From NCBI GenBank assembly GCA_002687715.1, contig NZBC01000285.1:1-35866 (forward strand): a stretch of DNA of 35,866 bases, read 5' to 3'. This stretch comes from Planctomycetota bacterium (GTDB lineage: Bacteria > Planctomycetota > GCA-002687715). Shown in pieces: positions 14,979 to 24,382 of this stretch (position 1 is the first letter of the stretch; every line of letters begins with the position of its first letter). The notes under the pieces are model-generated. The model saw nothing but the letters and a program-made list of their open reading frames with translations. It did no database searches and had not been told where the DNA came from. Both the position numbers and the translations under genes were made by a program.

Positions 14979-17519
14979 TCAGAAGGTGACCCGGCGGACC
15001 GGCGTGGTGCCGCGGACGGTCCAGCTGGCGTCGAGTGCGATCGCCATGCCGTCCATCGTGGTGCCGGCGGCGAGGGTGAAGAAGCCGGCGGGGGCGTCGA
15101 AGTCGTTGGCAGGGAAGATGCTGGAGGGAGCGGGCCAGCTCCAGTGGAGGACGCTGCCCGTGCGGCGGGGGGACGCGAGGCACACCCAGGTGCTGAAGTC
15201 CGGGACCAGGCCGATGAAGGAGCCGGTGCCGAGGACCTGGGAGGTCGCGAAGGAGAAGAGGCAGTAGCCCTGGGTGGTACCCGTCGGGATCGCGGTGAGT
15301 CCGAGATGTCCGTCGCCTAGTCCAGCGCCCGAGCTGGTGAGCTCGATGTCGAACGCCGAGCTGAGCGGTGTGCCCTCCGCGCCGAGGACCGCGAGCGCGT
15401 AGTCGACGTCGATCGCGGTGGTCTCGACGTGCCCGTCCTGGTTGACGTCAGCGGCGATCACCTCCACCCGCCACACGCCGGCCGCCGGGAGGCGGACGAA
15501 GACACACTCCTCGGTGTTGACGTCGTCGGTCGAGCCGCCTGCCGCCGAGTAGTTGGCTGAGAGCAGTCCGACGTTGCCGACGAAAACGGTGCCCGTCGGG
15601 CTGGTGACCTTGAGGTCGAGGTCGTTGATGCGGTGCCGCGTGGACGACGTGGTGCCGGCCGGGTCGGCCCACACGAGAGCGACCTTGAGCTCGGGTGCAC
15701 CTGGAAGCACGTCGAGGTTCCACTCGGTCGACTGCAGGTTCGCGAGGACGTCGGTCTCGTTGACCCAGAACGTCCGGGCGCGGTGGTCGTGGAGCTTCTT
15801 CAGGTCGGGGTGGCCCCAGCCCTGGTGGACGCGGGTCAGGTTGTGGCTCGGCCCGTTGAACGACCATTGCGTCGCCGACGCGGTCATCATCGCGCGGGCC
15901 AGCGTCTCCTTCGGGCGGCTCTGGAACACGCTCGTGCCAGTGGGGTTGCCGAACCCACCAGCGTGCCACATCTGGTGGAAGAGTCCGAACGCGCCTCCCA
16001 CGAGCGGGGTCGCCGCGCTGGTGCCGCCGAACGCTGCCGCGTAGCCGCCACCGAGGTCCGTCGTGTAGACCGCGTCGTAGAACGCTGCGAAGTTCGGCTT
16101 GATGCGACCGTCCGCCGCCGGACCGATGCTCGCCCCGAGCCAGAGGTCGTCGGCCTTGCTGACCGTGTTGATGTGGTTGACGCCGCCGACCGATACGACG
16201 TTCTTCGCCCACGCTTCCGGACGCGACATCTGCGTCCCCTGGTTGCTCTGAGACTGGCAATGCAGGAGGTGCGAGTCGAAGACGATCAGATCGAGATTCT
16301 GCGAGATCGAGCTGTAGGTGGTCGTCCACGGGTTGCCGACGCTGCTGGTCAGGAACACGGCCTGGTAGATCCCGCTTGGGTCGACCGACTGCATGGTGTG
16401 GGCGTAGCGGCTGCCGACGTACCGGTTGGCGTCGGTGATGATGGCGGTTCCGCTGGGGCACAGGCCCCTCGCCTGTGGGTCCAATCCCGTCGCAAAGACC
16501 TCGCCCGCGACCTTGGTGCCATGGGAGGCGGACCCGGGGGCCCCGTGTGCGATGGCGCCTGACAGCTCGGGGTGGGTCAGGTCGGTGCCGACATCGTGGA
16601 TCTCGCCACGCACGCCTGTGCCGTCGAGGCCACCGAGCGCTTCGGCGTAGTCCGCGCCGAAGAACGTGCGCGCCACGGCCATGTCCGTACCGATCCCGCC
16701 CCAGGGGTCGATCCACTGGACCTCGTCCATTCGTGCGAGAGCGACCAGGCCGGCCAGGTCCAGGGTCGCGCTCATGAGGTGCGTTTCCGGACTCTGGTGG
16801 AAGACGTGGCCGCCCAGGGCCTCGATGCCCGCACCGACCGGACCCTGCCCGGCTGGGCCGCGGCGGGTCGTGAGGAGGTTGACCGCGATGGACGGCTGGT
16901 CGAGGTAGCCTCGCCGTTGGAACTCGAGCAGCGCGGCGTCGAGCTTGTAGGCGGGATGGAACTCACCGACCCAACGGACACAAGGGAGGTTCCGCAGCGC
17001 GGCGATCTGCGAAGCATCGACTTCGACGACCTGGGCGTGGTGCCCGAGGTACAGGTGGATGTCGGCGCCGAGCGAGCGAACCGCCGAGCGGTAGGTCTCG
17101 AGGCCCTGGGTCCACCACTGGACGATCCACAGCCGGTTGCCCGGGCGGGCGGAGAGGGCGCCCGGGACCTGCGGGGTCCGCAGAAGCGGATCGAAGGTGT
17201 CGTAGCGGAGCAGGACGTCGTACTGCGTCGGGGTCGTCCGATCCACTCGCGTCCCGTCCGTGCTGATCGCGTACCAGGCCTGCGTGCCCTCGGCAGCGGT
17301 CTCGGTCCACGTCGCCGCCAATCCCGGCCAGCCCGCGAGGCCGATCACGCGAAGATCGGCCACCGCCGCGGTCGTGGCGCGTGCGATGACGGACTCTCCC
17401 CGCAGGTGGAACGTGACCACGGAGCTCCCCCTCTCGCTCGAGAGGGAGACGTCCTGCGCCCCGGCCGGGGCGAGCAGGATCAGAGTCAGGGGCAAGGCGA
17501 ACAGTGCGATGCGGTTCAT
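14979..17519 (-). CDS. Secreted subtilisin-like serine protease (S8)
   Basis: An 846-residue exported peptidase. The signal peptide MNRIALFALPLTLILLAPAGAQ probably ends at AGA-Q. A long N-terminal region (about 20-280) resembles an inhibitory propeptide. The catalytic domain carries Asp309 (EIHDVGTDLTHPEL), His333 (SASHGTKVAG) and Ser501 (FGGTSAATP). About 600-710 looks like a beta-sandwich P/PPC-type domain. The last 130 residues, starting near AFDIELTSSGAGLGDG, form a separate Gly/Thr-rich module that resembles C-terminal modules of secreted planctomycete proteins, possibly for surface attachment. ATG 17519 is chosen over GTG 17525 because GGAGG overlaps the GTG and lies five bases before the ATG. 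It is divergent from tgt. Confidence 0.85.
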   Translation of the reverse strand: MNRIALFALPLTLILLAPAGAQDVSLSSERGSSVVTFHLRGESVIARATTAAVADLRVIGLAGWPGLAATWTETAAEGTQAWYAISTDGTRVDRTTPTQYDVLLRYDTFDPLLRTPQVPGALSARPGNRLWIVQWWTQGLETYRSAVRSLGADIHLYLGHHAQVVEVDASQIAALRNLPCVRWVGEFHPAYKLDAALLEFQRRGYLDQPSIAVNLLTTRRGPAGQGPVGAGIEALGGHVFHQSPETHLMSATLDLAGLVALARMDEVQWIDPWGGIGTDMAVARTFFGADYAEALGGLDGTGVRGEIHDVGTDLTHPELSGAIAHGAPGSASHGTKVAGEVFATGLDPQARGLCPSGTAIITDANRYVGSRYAHTMQSVDPSGIYQAVFLTSSVGNPWTTTYSSISQNLDLIVFDSHLLHCQSQSNQGTQMSRPEAWAKNVVSVGGVNHINTVSKADDLWLGASIGPAADGRIKPNFAAFYDAVYTTDLGGGYAAAFGGTSAATPLVGGAFGLFHQMWHAGGFGNPTGTSVFQSRPKETLARAMMTASATQWSFNGPSHNLTRVHQGWGHPDLKKLHDHRARTFWVNETDVLANLQSTEWNLDVLPGAPELKVALVWADPAGTTSSTRHRINDLDLKVTSPTGTVFVGNVGLLSANYSAAGGSTDDVNTEECVFVRLPAAGVWRVEVIAADVNQDGHVETTAIDVDYALAVLGAEGTPLSSAFDIELTSSGAGLGDGHLGLTAIPTGTTQGYCLFSFATSQVLGTGSFIGLVPDFSTWVCLASPRRTGSVLHWSWPAPSSIFPANDFDAPAGFFTLAAGTTMDGMAIALDASWTVRGTTPVRRVTF

Positions 17520-17693
17520 ACGCACCTCCGGGGCGGTTTCGGGCGGCGGCGGCGACGACGCGCTGGGGGCACACGCCGAGGGAAGACTATCCCCGACTCC
17601 AGGCCCGAAAACGCACCATCTTTCGCGGGATTGGCCGGCTAAACCTGCGCCGACCCTTCAGGTTCGGTCGCGGGTTTGCCACACTCCTCCCCC

Positions 17694-18824
17694 GTGCCCC
17701 AGAAAGACATCCACTTCCAGCTCCTCTCCACCGACCCCGCCGGCGCGCGTCGGTCCCGATTCCAGACCGACCACGGTCCCGTGGAATGTCCCACCTTCAT
17801 GCCCGTCGGAACCCAGGGTGCAGTCAAGGCCGTGACTCCGGCCCAGGTCGCCGAGACCGGCGCCGAGGTCGTGCTCGCCAACACGTTCCACCTCTCGCTG
17901 GAGATGCGCCGGGAGCTGGTGAAACGGGCCGGCGGCCTGCACTCGTTCATGGCGTGGGAGAAGACGATCCTCACCGACTCCGGCGGCTTCCAGGTCTTCT
18001 CGTTGCCGGACAAGGAGATCACCGAGAAGGGCGTCACGTTTCGCTACGGCAAGGACGGGGAGTCCGTTCACCTCGATCCCGAACGGTCGATGGCGATCCA
18101 GCGGGACCTCGGTGCCGACATCGTGATGGCGTTCGACGAGTGCGTCGAATACCCCGCGCCGCGGAAGTACGTCGAGCGAGCGGTCGCACGCACGACGCGC
18201 TGGGCGCGCCGGTGCCGTGAGGTCGAGTTGGCGCCGCACCAGTATCTGTTCGGGATCGTTCAGGGCGGCACGTACAAGGACCTCCGCGAACGCAGCGCGC
18301 GCGAGATCTCGGAGATCCCGTTCGACGGGTACGCCATCGGCGGGGTCTCCGTCGGCGAAGGGATCGAGCTTCTGAAGGACGTCGTTGGCTACACCTCGAA
18401 GTGGTTGCCGCGAGATCTGCCGCGCTACCTCATGGGAGTTGGATTGCCCGAGGACATCCTCGTGAGCGTGGAGCGCGGGATCGACATGTTCGACTGCGTC
18501 ATCCCCACCCGCTACGCCCGCGGCGGCACTTTGTTCACTCGGACCGGACGCATTCGCGTCACCGACAAGCGCTACCGCAAGGACCGCTACGCCCCCGACA
18601 CGGCTTGCAAGTGCTACACCTGTGGGCACTTCTCGCGGATGGTCCTGCGTCACCTCCACTACGCCGGGGAGCCGCTGTTCGACACGTTGGCGACGATCCA
18701 CAACCTGCGCTTCTACCAGGACCTCATGGTGGATATCCGCCGCGCGATCGAGCAGGGGCGTTTCCGCAAGTTCGCCCAGACGTGGCTGGAACGCTACCGG
18801 GGCAACAAGAAGGACCGGAAGTGA
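17694..18824 (+). CDS. tgt: tRNA-guanine transglycosylase
   Basis: A 376-residue enzyme that swaps guanine 34 of GUN-anticodon tRNAs for the queuine precursor preQ1. Conserved motifs include FMPVGTQGAVK, DSGGFQVFSL with Asp95, GIVQGGTYKDLRERSA, GYAIGGVSVGEG, the nucleophile Asp267 in FDCVIPTR, and a zinc site CKCYTCGHF with a later His. Two usually constant stretches differ: NTYHLxxRPG reads NTFHLSLEMRR and PTRNARNG reads PTRYARGG. The start is uncertain. GTG 17694 gives MPQKDIHF; an in-frame TTG at 17676 adds six residues, and neither has a good Shine-Dalgarno sequence. The next gene overlaps the stop by four bases. No queuosine biosynthesis gene is adjacent. Confidence 0.9.
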   Translation: MPQKDIHFQLLSTDPAGARRSRFQTDHGPVECPTFMPVGTQGAVKAVTPAQVAETGAEVVLANTFHLSLEMRRELVKRAGGLHSFMAWEKTILTDSGGFQVFSLPDKEITEKGVTFRYGKDGESVHLDPERSMAIQRDLGADIVMAFDECVEYPAPRKYVERAVARTTRWARRCREVELAPHQYLFGIVQGGTYKDLRERSAREISEIPFDGYAIGGVSVGEGIELLKDVVGYTSKWLPRDLPRYLMGVGLPEDILVSVERGIDMFDCVIPTRYARGGTLFTRTGRIRVTDKRYRKDRYAPDTACKCYTCGHFSRMVLRHLHYAGEPLFDTLATIHNLRFYQDLMVDIRRAIEQGRFRKFAQTWLERYRGNKKDRK

Positions 18825-19678
18825 GCGCGGAGTACGAGATCCTCGATAGCGGGGACGGCCGCAAGCTCGAGCGGATCGGTCCGCATCTTCTCGACCGGCA
18901 AGCTCCGCAAGCGTTCTGGACCAAGCGACTCCCGGAGACCGCATGGCGCGAGGCGGACGCGGTCCACCATCGCAGCGAGAAGGGCGGGGGTCACTGGGAG
19001 TTCCGGAAGGAGATTCCAGCGACCTGGACCATTTCACTCGAAGGCCTGACGGTCCAGATGAAGCCGACGCCCTTCGGGCACGTCGGCCTGTTCGCCGAGC
19101 AGACCGCGCAATGGCGGTGGATGCGGGAGCGCATCGCAGCCCGGGTGGCGACCGGGGCGACCCCCCGCGTGCTGAACCTCTTCGCGTACACGGGGCTCGC
19201 GTCGCTGACCGCGGCGGCTGCGGGGGCGGACGTCTGTCACGTCGACGCGTCCAAGAGCGTCGTGGACTGGGCACGCGAGAACGCGAAGCTGTCCGGACTG
19301 GAGGATCGGCCCGTTCGCTGGATCGTCGATGATTGCCTGGCGTTCGCGGGCCGCGACGTCCGGCGCGGTCGAAAGTACGACGCGATCGTGCTCGATCCGC
19401 CGACATACGGTCGCGGCACGCGGAAGGAGGCCTGGCGCATCGAGACCGACCTCCCCCGCCTCCTCCGGTCCTGCGCGCAGCTCCTGACCGCCGATCCGCT
19501 GTTCATCGTCCTCTCCTGCCACACGCCGGGGTGGACGCCAATCGCGCTGGAGAACGTCCTCGGGGATGCAGTGGACCTGTCAGGCTTCGAGCTCGATGGT
19601 GGCGAGATGTCGATTCCGCAGAAGGACCAGCGCATCCTGCCTTCCGGGTATGTGCTGCGGGCAGTCGGACGAGGCTGA
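18821..19678 (+). CDS. RlmI/RlmK-type SAM-dependent methyltransferase
   Basis: A 285-residue class I methyltransferase of the COG1092 type, whose characterised members methylate 23S rRNA (RlmI, RlmK). The SAM-binding motif is VLNLFAYTGLASLTAAAAGA, followed by the acidic ribose contact in HVDASKSVVDWARENA and the catalytic-strand motif IVLDPPTYGRG. The N-terminal PUA domain of RlmI is absent, replaced by about 90 residues with an FGHVGLFAEQ stretch that matches the family's FPSGLFLDQ-type lead-in. The GTG start overlaps the tgt stop (GTGA), so the two are translationally coupled, consistent with a shared role in RNA modification. The target base is not known. Confidence 0.8.
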   Translation: MSAEYEILDSGDGRKLERIGPHLLDRQAPQAFWTKRLPETAWREADAVHHRSEKGGGHWEFRKEIPATWTISLEGLTVQMKPTPFGHVGLFAEQTAQWRWMRERIAARVATGATPRVLNLFAYTGLASLTAAAAGADVCHVDASKSVVDWARENAKLSGLEDRPVRWIVDDCLAFAGRDVRRGRKYDAIVLDPPTYGRGTRKEAWRIETDLPRLLRSCAQLLTADPLFIVLSCHTPGWTPIALENVLGDAVDLSGFELDGGEMSIPQKDQRILPSGYVLRAVGRG

Positions 19679-19731
19679 CCGACGCCGTATGATGGGCCAA
19701 ACTGTTCCGGTTTCATGACGAAAGGGCCTCG

Positions 19732-21159
19732 ATGCGTTTCGCTCCTTCCCATCTCCTCCTGCTGTCGTTGGTGTTCCTCGCTCCCCTTCGTGGCCAGGAC
19801 GCGTTCCCCGCCGGGATCAAGCGCGAGACGCTCAAGGCGCACCTGTCGTTTCTGGCCTCCGATGACATGAAGGGGCGCAAGACCCCGTCACCCGAATTGG
19901 ACGCGGCGGCCGACTGGCTGGCCGCGCGGTTCGCGGAGGGGGGGCTGAAGCCTGCGTTCGGCGACAGCTTCCTCCAGGGCAAGACGATCGGAGACGCTTC
20001 GAAGGCGAAGGGAGTGATCGGGGTCGGCAACGATCGGTTCCCGCTGACCACACGCCACGTCGCGGGCTCGGGCCTTGGCGGACTGAGCTGCGATCAGGCG
20101 CCCGTCGTCCTCTGGACCGGCGGATGGCGTCGCACCGACGAACGTCGCGCGGCAGCGGTGTCCGGCGCGGCCGTCGTCCTCCCCGGCCCCGATCCGCGGG
20201 ATCACATGGGTAGGTTCGGTCGGCGTGTGTCTCGTCGCTGCAACATGCTCGCCCGGGAAGGCGCCCGGGCCGTCCTTGTCGCCACCGAGAAGCCGCTGGG
20301 CAAGCTGCCTTCGACCGCCATCCCGGTCGTCTGGTCCGATGCGGCTCCCTTGTTGGGGGCCATCGGCAAGAACCAGGGACGTCTCGCGGATACCCACTTC
20401 ACCCTTACCGTCCCCAAGGCCGCGAAGGCTTATGCGAGCAACGTTGGCGCCATCCTGCCCGGCTCCGACCCCAAGCTGGCCAGCGAGTTGATCGTCTTCT
20501 CGGCGCACTACGACCACCTCGGCGTGGACAGCAGCGCGAGCGGCGATGGGATCTTCAATGGTGCCGACGACGACGCGTCGGGCACGGTGGCCGTCGTGGC
20601 CATCGCGTCCGCCCTCTCCCGTCTGAAGACCCATCCGAAACGCACCTGCCTGTTCCTCTGCTTCTACGGCGAGGAGCAGGGCATGCACGGCTCGACCTAC
20701 TATGTCCAGAACCCGGCGTTCCCGCTCCGTGCCCACAAAGCCGTGTTCAACCTGGAGATGGTCGGCCGTCCGGACGACATCCCGAAGAACCGTGCGTGGG
20801 TCACGGGTTGGAGCCTCTCCGACTTCGGCACCCTCATTCGCGACGCAGCGAAGCCGGCGGGCGTCGTTTTCTACAACCACCCGCAGCGGTCGCGCATGCT
20901 CTTCGGCTCGTCCGACAACATATCGTTCGCGCGGGTCGGCATCCCCGCGTTCAGCATCTCCGCGGGCTCACTCCACGAGGACTATCACCGTCCGAGCGAC
21001 CACGTCGCCAAGATCGACTTCGACAACATGACGGCCGTCGTTCGCGGCATTGCGGTCGCCGGCCGGGCCATGGCCGACGGCGGAAAGACGCCGACCTGGA
21101 GCAAGGAGAACCGTGCGGCGGGCGCGTATCGGGCGGCGCGGGAGAAGTTGGCGAAGTGA
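19732..21159 (+). CDS. Secreted M28-family zinc aminopeptidase
   Basis: A 475-residue exported exopeptidase. The signal peptide is MRFAPSHLLLLSLVFLAPLRGQ. The co-catalytic two-zinc site is complete: His259 in SAHYDHLG, bridging Asp279 in NGADDDASG, catalytic Glu314 and ligand Glu315 in YGEEQGMHGS, Glu342 in NLEMVGR, and His419 in DYHRPSDH. Between the signal and the catalytic domain is a PA-like insert (about residues 90-220) that often shapes substrate access. It should remove N-terminal residues from peptides outside the cytoplasm. A GAAAGGG box lies about seven bases before the ATG. It converges on the flavoenzyme gene with only 25 bases between stops. Confidence 0.85.
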   Translation: MRFAPSHLLLLSLVFLAPLRGQDAFPAGIKRETLKAHLSFLASDDMKGRKTPSPELDAAADWLAARFAEGGLKPAFGDSFLQGKTIGDASKAKGVIGVGNDRFPLTTRHVAGSGLGGLSCDQAPVVLWTGGWRRTDERRAAAVSGAAVVLPGPDPRDHMGRFGRRVSRRCNMLAREGARAVLVATEKPLGKLPSTAIPVVWSDAAPLLGAIGKNQGRLADTHFTLTVPKAAKAYASNVGAILPGSDPKLASELIVFSAHYDHLGVDSSASGDGIFNGADDDASGTVAVVAIASALSRLKTHPKRTCLFLCFYGEEQGMHGSTYYVQNPAFPLRAHKAVFNLEMVGRPDDIPKNRAWVTGWSLSDFGTLIRDAAKPAGVVFYNHPQRSRMLFGSSDNISFARVGIPAFSISAGSLHEDYHRPSDHVAKIDFDNMTAVVRGIAVAGRAMADGGKTPTWSKENRAAGAYRAAREKLAK

Positions 21160-21184
21160 ACGACAGGATCCATGAGGATCTTGT

Positions 21185-22267
21185 TCAAACCACGCGATCG
21201 CGCCCCTTCCCCCGGATGCGGAACGCCTCGGGAACCGGTCGGCCTTCGACGAGGTCGGCCGCCCATTCGCCGAGCATCGGGCCGAACTTGAACGCGTGTC
21301 CGCCGCCGCACCCGGCGGCGAAGAGGTCCTCGTGCCCGGGGACCGCGTCGAACAGGAAGCTCCCGTCGGGCGACATGGTGTAGAAGCAGCTGCGGCCCTC
21401 GTCGGGGGCGTTGGTGAGCGCGGGCAGGTGGTGCTCGACGAACCCGCGCACGGCCTCCGCTTGATCAGCGACCGGCGCCCGGTCGCCGTCGGGATCGTCG
21501 TCGGCGTCGGGGACGTGGCGCGCGACCTTCACCAGCCCGTCGGCAGTGGGCGGAAAGCCGTACCAGCCCTCGGTGGCCATGTCGATGGACCAGGCCGGGA
21601 GTGCCGCGAGGTCTCCGAGGGCCGCCGGGCGGTACATCGCTTCGTGCTGGCGGGTCGTGCGGATCGCCAACCCCAGGTCGGGCACGAGGCGCGGAAGCCA
21701 CGCGCCGGCGCACACGAGTCGAACGTCCGATTCGAGCGCATGGACTTCTTCCACCGGAGTGCGTTCCCGGATGTCGGCGCCGTGGGCGCGGGCCGCGTCG
21801 GCGAACGCGGGGAGCGCCTCCATCGGGTCGACCCAGCCCGCGTTGGGGTCGAACGCGCCGCCGCGCAGCCCGTCCATGGCGAACGCGGGGAAGCGGCGTT
21901 CGACCTCGTTCGCCTCGAGCCACGTCACGGGCCACCCGAGACGCTCGAGCTCGCGATAACCGTCGTACTCGAACCCCCCGGGCTCGAACCGAGAGCAGAT
22001 CTGGATGCACCCCGTCTCGTGGTAGATCGACCGCCCCGTCGCGGCCTCGAGTTCGCGCCACAGTTCGCGTGCGCGGCCGACAGCCGGGGCGTACGTGGCG
22101 GAGCAGGCGCCGTAGCCGGCGCGCAGCGCCTTCGAGACGTCGCGGCTCGCCGCCTTCTGGGCCGGAATCGTGTCGGCCTCGAGCACGGAGACCGCGTGGC
22201 CGCGCACGGCCAGCCGCCAGGCCGCGGCGAGCCCGAATACGCCGCCTCCGACGATCCCGACCTTCAT
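21185..22267 (-). CDS. Sarcosine-oxidase-like FAD-dependent oxidoreductase
   Basis: A 360-residue DAO-superfamily flavoenzyme that should oxidise a C-N bond of an amino acid, N-methyl amino acid or peptide-derived amine. The dinucleotide-binding motif is KVGIVGGGVFGLAAAW at residues 2-17. Cys294 in RSCFYTMSPDGSF matches the position that covalently holds FAD in monomeric sarcosine oxidase, and Lys327 in GGHAFKFG matches the oxygen-activating Lys. The start at 22267 is fixed by the FAD motif; a longer frame would overlap the S9 peptidase gene. Only 13 bases separate it from that peptidase stop, so it is last in the probable operon with the DUF692 pair. The substrate is unknown, and a role in peptide modification is speculation. 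Confidence 0.8.
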   Translation of the reverse strand: MKVGIVGGGVFGLAAAWRLAVRGHAVSVLEADTIPAQKAASRDVSKALRAGYGACSATYAPAVGRARELWRELEAATGRSIYHETGCIQICSRFEPGGFEYDGYRELERLGWPVTWLEANEVERRFPAFAMDGLRGGAFDPNAGWVDPMEALPAFADAARAHGADIRERTPVEEVHALESDVRLVCAGAWLPRLVPDLGLAIRTTRQHEAMYRPAALGDLAALPAWSIDMATEGWYGFPPTADGLVKVARHVPDADDDPDGDRAPVADQAEAVRGFVEHHLPALTNAPDEGRSCFYTMSPDGSFLFDAVPGHEDLFAAGCGGGHAFKFGPMLGEWAADLVEGRPVPEAFRIRGKGRDRVV

Positions 22268-22280
22268 CGTCGTCCGTCGA

Positions 22281-24338
22281 TCACTGCCCGGCCGGCTTGC
22301 AGGTCCGGCCGAGCCAGTTGAAGAACACGCGATGCCAGAGCACGCCATTCTGGGGACGTTGGATCCAGTGTCCTTCTTCCGGGAAGTAGAGGAACCGTGA
22401 CGTCACGCCGTTCACGCGCGCAGCCGTGAACGCCTCCATCCCTTGCGTGACCGGCACGCGGAAGTCCTTCTGCCCATGGATGACCAGCAGCGGCGTCTTC
22501 CAGCCCTTGACGAACTTGTGGGGCGAGAAGCGGTCGTAGTCCTTCTGGACTTCGGGGCTCTTCCAGTACGGGCCACCGAGGTCCCAGTTGACGAAGAACA
22601 GCTCTTCCGTCGCACCGTACATCGACTCGAGGTTGAACACGCCGCAGTGCGCGATCATGGTCGAGAACCGGTCGCCGCCGTTCCCCATCATCCAGTAGGC
22701 GGTATAGCCACCGAAGCTCGCCCCGACGCCCCCGCAACGCTTGGCATCGACGTACGACTCCTTCGCCATCGAGTCGTGAGCGGAGAGGATGTCCTGCATC
22801 GCCTGGCCGCCCCAGTCACCGCTGATCTGGTCGTTCCAGGCGCGACCGAACCCGGGGAGTCCGCGGCGGTTCGGTGCGACGACGACGTACCCCTGCGCGG
22901 CCATGAGGTGGAAGTTCCAGCGGTACGAGAACCACTGGCCGATCTGGCCCTGCGGCCCGCCCTGGAAGTAGGTGAGCATCGGGTACTGACGGCCCGCGTC
23001 GAACTTCGGCGGATAGATGACCCAACAGTGGATCTTCTTGCCGTCGGTGGAATCGACCCACCGCTCCTTCACGGTCGGTAGATCGAGCTTCGCGTAGACG
23101 TCGCCGTTCACGTCGGTGAGCCGGCGCGCCTTGCCGCCCTCGGCGGGCATGGCGAAGATCTCCCACGGCCGCACCATGCTCTGGCGACCGACGACCAGCG
23201 TCGATCCGTCCGGAGTGATGTCGCGGAGGTTCCAGTTGTACTGCCCGGCCGTGACCTGGCGGATCGTCCGATCTGCGAGCTTCAGGTTGAAGATCTGGTT
23301 CGTGCCGCGGTGCTCGGATTCGACGTAGACGCTTGCGGAGTCCGGTGCCCACGTCGCGGCGTGGCACGTGCGGTCGAGGCCATGGCTCAGGTCCCAGATC
23401 GCGCCCGTCTTCCGGTCCCAGATCATCACGCGGTTGCGGTCCGACTCGAACCCGGCGCGCTTCATGGAGTGGAACGCCATGTGTCGCCCGTCGGGAGACC
23501 AGTTGGGCTCGACGTCGTAGCCGGGCATGCCGACGGTCAGGTTGCGGGTTTTGCGGTCGTCGCCGGTGAGGTCGGTGACGTACACGTCGCTGTCGGTCGA
23601 CTGCGACCAGTTGGAGACGTTCTTCGCGGTCCACGCGATCGCCTTGCCGTCCGGCGCCCAGTTGAACTGCTCGCTCCCGGCGAACGGTGGCACCGGACAG
23701 TCGACCTTCATGCCCTGCATCAGATCCACGGCGACACCGGCGCTCCCGTCGGCCTTGATCGCGGCGACGTGGAGGTGGGTGTACTTGTAGTCGTGCCACC
23801 CGTCCCAGTGGCGGTACATGAGATCGTCGATGATGCGTGCGTCGGCCTTCGGAAGGTCCTTGTAGAGATCGTTGACGGTGGCGTCGAGCTTGACGTCGCG
23901 CGTGAATGCGATGTGATCACCCGTAGGCGAGACTTTGAGGTTTGCGATGCCGCCCTCGATGTCGGTGATCTGCTTCCAGGTCCCGGTCTCCGGGTTGAGC
24001 GTCCAGACCTGGGACGAGGCGGCCGTGCGTCTGGCGAGCACGTAGAGGCGCGTCCCGTCGGGTGTCTTCGCCCACTGCGCCGCCCCTTCGCTTCCCTTGC
24101 CGGAGGTCAGCGGCGTGGCCGGTCCTCCCGCAAGCGGAACCGTCCACAGGTCGGAATCGCCCCCGTCGTCCGCGAGCACGTAGCGACGCACCGAGAACAG
24201 GACGTTCTTACCCGGCGGGTCGAGGGTGCCTCCGCCGACCCGGCCGAGCTTCCAGAGCAACTCGGGCGACATGCGGTTCTGGGCGGCGACGGGGAGGACG
24301 AGCAACAGGGCGACCAGGCACGAATACCAACGACGCAT
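22281..24338 (-). CDS. Secreted S9-family (prolyl oligopeptidase-like) peptidase
   Basis: A 685-residue serine peptidase with signal peptide MRRWYSCLVALLLVLPVAAQ. Residues about 40-430 form a beta-propeller of TolB/WD-like blades (repeated WSPDGRHMAF, WAPDGKAIAW, VSPTGDHIAF). The alpha/beta hydrolase domain has Ser541 in VGASFGGY, Asp625 in HGQKDFRVP and His657 in EEGHWIQRP. This is the architecture of dipeptidyl and acylaminoacyl peptidases, which admit only short peptides. The start has AAGAGG about eight bases upstream and gives a proper signal peptide. It follows the DUF692 partner gene by 44 bases on the same strand, so it may process the product of that system or simply be a scavenging peptidase. 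Confidence 0.9.
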   Translation of the reverse strand: MRRWYSCLVALLLVLPVAAQNRMSPELLWKLGRVGGGTLDPPGKNVLFSVRRYVLADDGGDSDLWTVPLAGGPATPLTSGKGSEGAAQWAKTPDGTRLYVLARRTAASSQVWTLNPETGTWKQITDIEGGIANLKVSPTGDHIAFTRDVKLDATVNDLYKDLPKADARIIDDLMYRHWDGWHDYKYTHLHVAAIKADGSAGVAVDLMQGMKVDCPVPPFAGSEQFNWAPDGKAIAWTAKNVSNWSQSTDSDVYVTDLTGDDRKTRNLTVGMPGYDVEPNWSPDGRHMAFHSMKRAGFESDRNRVMIWDRKTGAIWDLSHGLDRTCHAATWAPDSASVYVESEHRGTNQIFNLKLADRTIRQVTAGQYNWNLRDITPDGSTLVVGRQSMVRPWEIFAMPAEGGKARRLTDVNGDVYAKLDLPTVKERWVDSTDGKKIHCWVIYPPKFDAGRQYPMLTYFQGGPQGQIGQWFSYRWNFHLMAAQGYVVVAPNRRGLPGFGRAWNDQISGDWGGQAMQDILSAHDSMAKESYVDAKRCGGVGASFGGYTAYWMMGNGGDRFSTMIAHCGVFNLESMYGATEELFFVNWDLGGPYWKSPEVQKDYDRFSPHKFVKGWKTPLLVIHGQKDFRVPVTQGMEAFTAARVNGVTSRFLYFPEEGHWIQRPQNGVLWHRVFFNWLGRTCKPAGQ

Positions 24339-24382
24339 GATGGGAACCTCTTCCTTGGAATTGGTGGTCCGCGAGGCCGATC

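Noticed and set aside
16572..17642. Open frame of 356 codons on the plus strand
   Set aside because: Antisense to the subtilase N-terminus and extends into the divergent promoter region; no family features.
17658..19406. Open frame of 582 codons on the minus strand
   Set aside because: Antisense to tgt and the methyltransferase, whose motifs are unmistakable.
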